Assembly (NCBI GenBank): GCA_039810245.1 | Contig: JBDHWQ010000004.1 | Span: forward strand, 1 to 64,000 | DNA from: CALDSL01 sp039810245 | Lineage (GTDB): Bacteria; Chloroflexota; Anaerolineae; Anaerolineales; Anaerolineaceae | DNA: 64,000 nt | Reading direction: 5' to 3' | In this document: piece by piece, positions 61,329 to 64,000 of the stretch | Layout: the number at the start of each line of letters is the position of its first letter | Position numbering within the stretch: position 1 is the stretch's first letter | Notes under the pieces: generated by a model | The model's database searches: none | The model's input: the letters and a program-made list of their open reading frames with translations, nothing else | Told to the model about the DNA's origin: nothing | Program-made: the position numbers and the translations under genes

Positions 61329-62645
61329 CTACTCGCGCTCGGCCAGGGTGAGCGCTTCTTCAAAGATGCCCAGCCCTTCATCGATTTCGTTTTTGGTGAT
61401 CAGCAGCGGTGGTGAGAAACGGATGACGTTCTTGCCGCAGCCCAACAACAGCAGGCCACGCTCGAAGGCCAGATCCACCACGCGGTCGCGCAGATCGCCG
61501 GCGTGTTCTTTGGTAACCCGGTCTTTTACAAACTCGACGCCGATCATCAGCCCGAGGCCGCGCACCTCACCAATGCTGGCGTGGCGCGCCATGATCTCAT
61601 GCAGCGCGTCGAGAGCATACTCGCCCACCACACGGGCGTTTTCCAGCAGCCCGTCTTCAATGACCTCGATGGTGGCCAGAGAAGCGGCGCAAGATATCGG
61701 GTTGCCTCCGTAGGTATTGCCGTGCGAGCCTTTGGGCCAGGTGACTACGCTCTGGCGGGCGATCATGGCTCCCAGTGGCATACCCGAAGCAATGCCCTTG
61801 GCCGTACAGACGATATCCGGCTCGACGCCAAAGTTCTCGATGGCCCACCACTTGCCGGTTCGGCCCATGCCCGACTGGACTTCGTCAGCGATGAGCAGGA
61901 TGCCATAGCGGTCGCACAGAGCGCGCAGGGCAGGGAAGAAACTGGCGGGCGGAATCACATAACCGCCTTCGCCCTGGATCGGTTCAAGCAAAACGGCAGC
62001 CACATCGTCAGGCGGGAGCAGCTTGCCGAGAATTTCCTCTTCGATATAGCGCACTACTGCCTGGCCGTAATCTTCGCCGGGCTGGGTGTGCAGGATGGGG
62101 CGGTATTCATACGGGAACGGCGCGTGATAAACGCCGTTCATCAACGGGAAGAAACCTTTGTGGTACGTGTTTTTGCTGGCGGTAAACGTCACGGCACCCA
62201 TGGTGCGGCCGTGGAAGCCGCCTAAAAAGCCGATAAAGTTAGAGCGGCCGGTGTGGTAGCGCGCCAGTTTGATGGCGGCTTCCACGCTTTCGGTGCCCGA
62301 GTTGGTCATAAAGGAAACGGCAGGTTCTGCGAATGGCGCTATCTGGTTTAATTTCTCACCAAGCTCTACCCAACGCGGATGGTAAAAATCGGAAGAGATA
62401 TGGATAAATTTTTCAGCCTGCTGTTGTATGGCTTTGACAACTTTTGGATGGCTATGGCCGGTGGAATTGACCGCAATACCGGCGGCAAAATCAATAAAAC
62501 GGTTGCCATCTACGTCCCAGACTTCGACACCTTTACCGTGATCCATCACGAAGGGATAACCGCGCGGATACGAAGGCGAGATCACCGCGTGATCACGCTC
62601 AACCAGCTCTTGTGCCAAAGGTCCTGGTAACTTCAAGGTTTCCAT
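61329..62645 (-). CDS. Class III aminotransferase (acetylornithine / 4-aminobutyrate type)
   Basis: PLP-dependent aminotransferase, 438 aa. Substrate and cofactor segments include DVDGNRFIDFAAGIAVNSTGH near residue 45 (split for reading), FLGGFHGRTMGAV near 145, LIADEVQSGMGRTGK near 240 and the PLP lysine in VCTAKGIASGMPLGA near 269. Length and order match fold-type I class III enzymes; it is closer to the GabT/acetylornithine group than to others, but substrate choice is not fixed. The start at 62645 has AAGGAGGATATGGT upstream; longer in-frame starts lack this. Its promoter lies about 90 nt upstream. Confidence 0.9.
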   Translation of the reverse strand: METLKLPGPLAQELVERDHAVISPSYPRGYPFVMDHGKGVEVWDVDGNRFIDFAAGIAVNSTGHSHPKVVKAIQQQAEKFIHISSDFYHPRWVELGEKLNQIAPFAEPAVSFMTNSGTESVEAAIKLARYHTGRSNFIGFLGGFHGRTMGAVTFTASKNTYHKGFFPLMNGVYHAPFPYEYRPILHTQPGEDYGQAVVRYIEEEILGKLLPPDDVAAVLLEPIQGEGGYVIPPASFFPALRALCDRYGILLIADEVQSGMGRTGKWWAIENFGVEPDIVCTAKGIASGMPLGAMIARQSVVTWPKGSHGNTYGGNPISCAASLATIEVIEDGLLENARVVGEYALDALHEIMARHASIGEVRGLGLMIGVEFVKDRVTKEHAGDLRDRVVDLAFERGLLLLGCGKNVIRFSPPLLITKNEIDEGLGIFEEALTLAERE

Positions 62646-62734
62646 ACCATATCCTCCTTGTTGCCATGGGTGGTGAGAAAAACAAAAAAGATGCGCGGGA
62701 AGCTCCGTTCCCTGCATAACAAATGTCCAAAATG

Positions 62735-62743
62735 ATTATAGCA
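62735..62743 (-). promoter_or_regulatory. Extended -10 promoter of the aminotransferase gene
   Basis: TGCTATAAT on the minus strand about 90 nt before the ATG, giving a short leader. Confidence 0.65.
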
Positions 62744-62817
62744 CCCGGCGCCCGCGCAGGGAATTGCCGGTTATCCTTTGGATTAATTACATTAATACTA
62801 TGGTATGCTGCCGAAGA

Positions 62818-63747
62818 TCACCCGCTTCGCGCCAGCGCCAGCGCGCCCAGCAGTCCGCCATCATCGCCCAGCGCGGCCTGCGCCACGGCCAACCGGTCAA
62901 CGTAGGCAGGCGAGAGCACCTGACTCTTGAGCGCGGCGCGCATCGGGTCGAACAGCAGCCCACCCGCGCGTGATACCCCACCGCCAAAGATGAGGATCGA
63001 TGGGTTGAAAATGTGCAGGTAGTTGGCCACGCCAAGCCCCAGGTAGTACCCGGCGCGGTCAAAGGCGGCTTTAGCCAGCGGGTCGCCGTTGTGGGCAGCC
63101 GCTGCGATCTCCAGCGTGGTAGGGGCGGGCGAAGCCGGCAGGATGGACGGCACGCCGTCCGCCAGCTCGGATGCCACGTAGCGGGCGATGGCTGTGCCGG
63201 ACGAAAAAGCTTCCAGGTGGCCGCGAATACCGCAGCCGCACAACGGCCCGTTTGGGTCGATGGTCACATGCCCCACTTCTGCAGCCAGACCCCAGGCGCC
63301 AACCAGCAGCCGCCCGGCGCTGATCACCCCACCGCCGATACCGGTGCTGATGGTGAAGTAAAGCACGTCGTTATGGCCGATCCCCGCGCCGTATTTCCAT
63401 TCGCCCAGGGCGGCCATGTTGGCATCGTTGCCCAGACGCACGGGCACATGGAAAACATCTTCCAATAGGTCGCGCAGGGGCAGGTTTTCCCACCCGGGAA
63501 TGTTAGGCGCGGAGTAAATGATTCCCTTATCGGTATCAATTGGCCCGGGAGCAGCCACGCCAATGGCGCGCACGGACGAATCTTTGGGCCATACTTTTTT
63601 GACCTGGTCGATGATACGCTGAACCGGGCTCGAGCCCACCACCCGGGTGGGAATGCGGCTTTGCTCGATTGGTTGGATGCCATCCGCCGGGTATGATGCG
63701 GCGCGCAGTCGGGTTCCCCCAATATCAACAGCGAGATACGTCTCCAT
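62818..63747 (-). CDS. ROK-family sugar kinase (putative glucokinase)
   Basis: A 309-aa ROK protein. The ATP phosphate loop is AVDIGGTRLRAA near residue 6, the active site LGNDANMAALGE near 105, FTISTGIGGGVI near 131, and the zinc segment GPLCGCGIRGHLEA near 168. It contains GHLE where many ROK proteins have GCLE; GHLE also occurs in glucokinases. No DNA-binding domain is present, so it is a kinase rather than a repressor. The sugar is not fixed by sequence. A TGCTATAAT only ten bases before the ATG makes a leaderless mRNA likely. It is divergent from yvcK. Confidence 0.9.
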   Translation of the reverse strand: METYLAVDIGGTRLRAASYPADGIQPIEQSRIPTRVVGSSPVQRIIDQVKKVWPKDSSVRAIGVAAPGPIDTDKGIIYSAPNIPGWENLPLRDLLEDVFHVPVRLGNDANMAALGEWKYGAGIGHNDVLYFTISTGIGGGVISAGRLLVGAWGLAAEVGHVTIDPNGPLCGCGIRGHLEAFSSGTAIARYVASELADGVPSILPASPAPTTLEIAAAAHNGDPLAKAAFDRAGYYLGLGVANYLHIFNPSILIFGGGVSRAGGLLFDPMRAALKSQVLSPAYVDRLAVAQAALGDDGGLLGALALARSG

Positions 63748-63757
63748 AGGTTGGTGA

Positions 63758-63766
63758 ATTATAGCA
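63758..63766 (-). promoter_or_regulatory. Extended -10 promoter of the ROK kinase gene
   Basis: TGCTATAAT on the minus strand, with ATG ten bases downstream of the -10. Confidence 0.7.
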
Positions 63767-63783
63767 CAGCCTCATTTCCGGCG

Positions 63784-63812
63784 TTGACGGGTTTCTCAAT
63801 CACTGCTATGAT
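63784..63812 (+). promoter_or_regulatory. Promoter of the yvcK-like gene
   Basis: TTGACG at 63784-63789 and TATGAT at 63807-63812 are 17 bp apart; the ATG begins nine bases after the -10. Confidence 0.75.
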
Positions 63813-63821
63813 TCCTGGAAT

Positions 63822-64000
63822 ATGGCCTCCTCCCCCAAACGCTGGTATCAGACCGCATGGCACAGGTTTTTGCTGGAACTGCGCTGGTTGACGCCTGGCC
63901 TGGGGGTGAAGCGCTGGATGGCGATGATCCTGGCCGGTACCACGCTGATCGGGCTGGGCATCGCGCTGGTGCTGGTTGATTTTTACCGCAGCGCGCCGCA
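63822..64000 (+). CDS. Probable YvcK/CofD-family protein, 3' truncated by the window
   Basis: Only the first 59 residues are visible: MASSPKRWYQTAWHRFLLEL, then RWLTPGLGVKRWM, and a membrane helix (AMILAGTTLIGLGIALVLVD). The RWLTPGLGVKRW segment before a membrane helix matches what I recall of the N-terminus of Chloroflexota YvcK-like proteins, which act in cell wall and carbon metabolism control. The catalytic or ligand-binding part lies beyond the window. The mRNA appears leaderless. Identity rests on a short stretch and is tentative. Confidence 0.6.
   Translation, partial: MASSPKRWYQTAWHRFLLELRWLTPGLGVKRWMAMILAGTTLIGLGIALVLVDFYRSAP

Overview
The window is about 60% GC and densely coded on both strands. 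It looks like a chromosomal segment of a free-living Chloroflexota bacterium, most likely Anaerolineae or a close relative. This rests on gene style: secreted lipoproteins with Thr/Pro linkers, an FHA-winged-helix regulator beside a Ser/Thr kinase, a YvcK-like start with an N-terminal membrane segment, and a ribosomal protein L31 with a C-terminal extension. No rRNA, tRNA, CRISPR array, transposase or prophage gene was seen.

Region 1 (1-17.1 kb, plus strand) is a purine and nitrogen catabolic island. It holds adenine deaminase (cut by the window edge), a GntR/UTRA regulator, a YgeY-type hydrolase, a YgeW-type knotted carbamoyltransferase, carbamate kinase, a complete BMP-type nucleoside ABC transporter, a threonine-synthase-like enzyme, a glycosyltransferase, a TrpB-like PLP enzyme, an unknown protein and a hydantoinase/dihydropyrimidinase. 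YgeY, YgeW, HyuA and a carbamate kinase are grouped with selenium-dependent purine-degradation clusters in E. coli and clostridia. The likely logic is uptake of purines or nucleosides, deamination, ring opening, then transfer of a carbamoyl group to phosphate and ATP formation by carbamate kinase. The canonical PLP lyase YgeX is absent; two other fold-type II PLP enzymes are present.

Region 2 (17.1-20.7 kb) is an overlapping three-gene membrane operon: two complex-I/Mrp-antiporter-like subunits and a small polytopic protein, with no hydrophilic complex I genes. Region 3 (20.8-29.7 kb) carries a coiled-coil protein, SelB, ribosomal proteins L21, L27 and extended L31, then thymidine kinase, hypoxanthine phosphoribosyltransferase, a CCA-adding-type enzyme and an alpha/beta hydrolase, followed by a zinc-ribbon protein and a response regulator on the minus strand.

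Region 4 (29.9-41.3 kb) holds central metabolism: pyruvate phosphate dikinase, pyruvate dehydrogenase E1 alpha, E1 beta and E2 (no E3 here), a TPR lytic transglycosylase on the minus strand, and a PfkB kinase followed by S-adenosylhomocysteinase. Region 5 (41.3-50.1 kb) has a C39-type peptidase, recA with an SOS-like box, an overlapping operon tgt-uppP-PstS-like lipoprotein-MoaD/ThiS, then alr, recJ and a glycosyltransferase. Region 6 (50.2-64 kb) has an AAA ATPase, a glycerophosphodiester phosphodiesterase, a membrane-anchored GH3 protein, a divergent Ser/Thr kinase and FHA regulator, a CpXC protein, an SGNH-like lipoprotein, a histidine kinase, a class III aminotransferase, a ROK kinase and the start of a yvcK-like gene.

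Promoters commonly show an extended -10 (TGnTATAAT). Several genes have a -10 box only 6-10 nt before the start codon, so leaderless transcripts are likely common. Convergent genes are separated by strong, often bidirectional, hairpin terminators.
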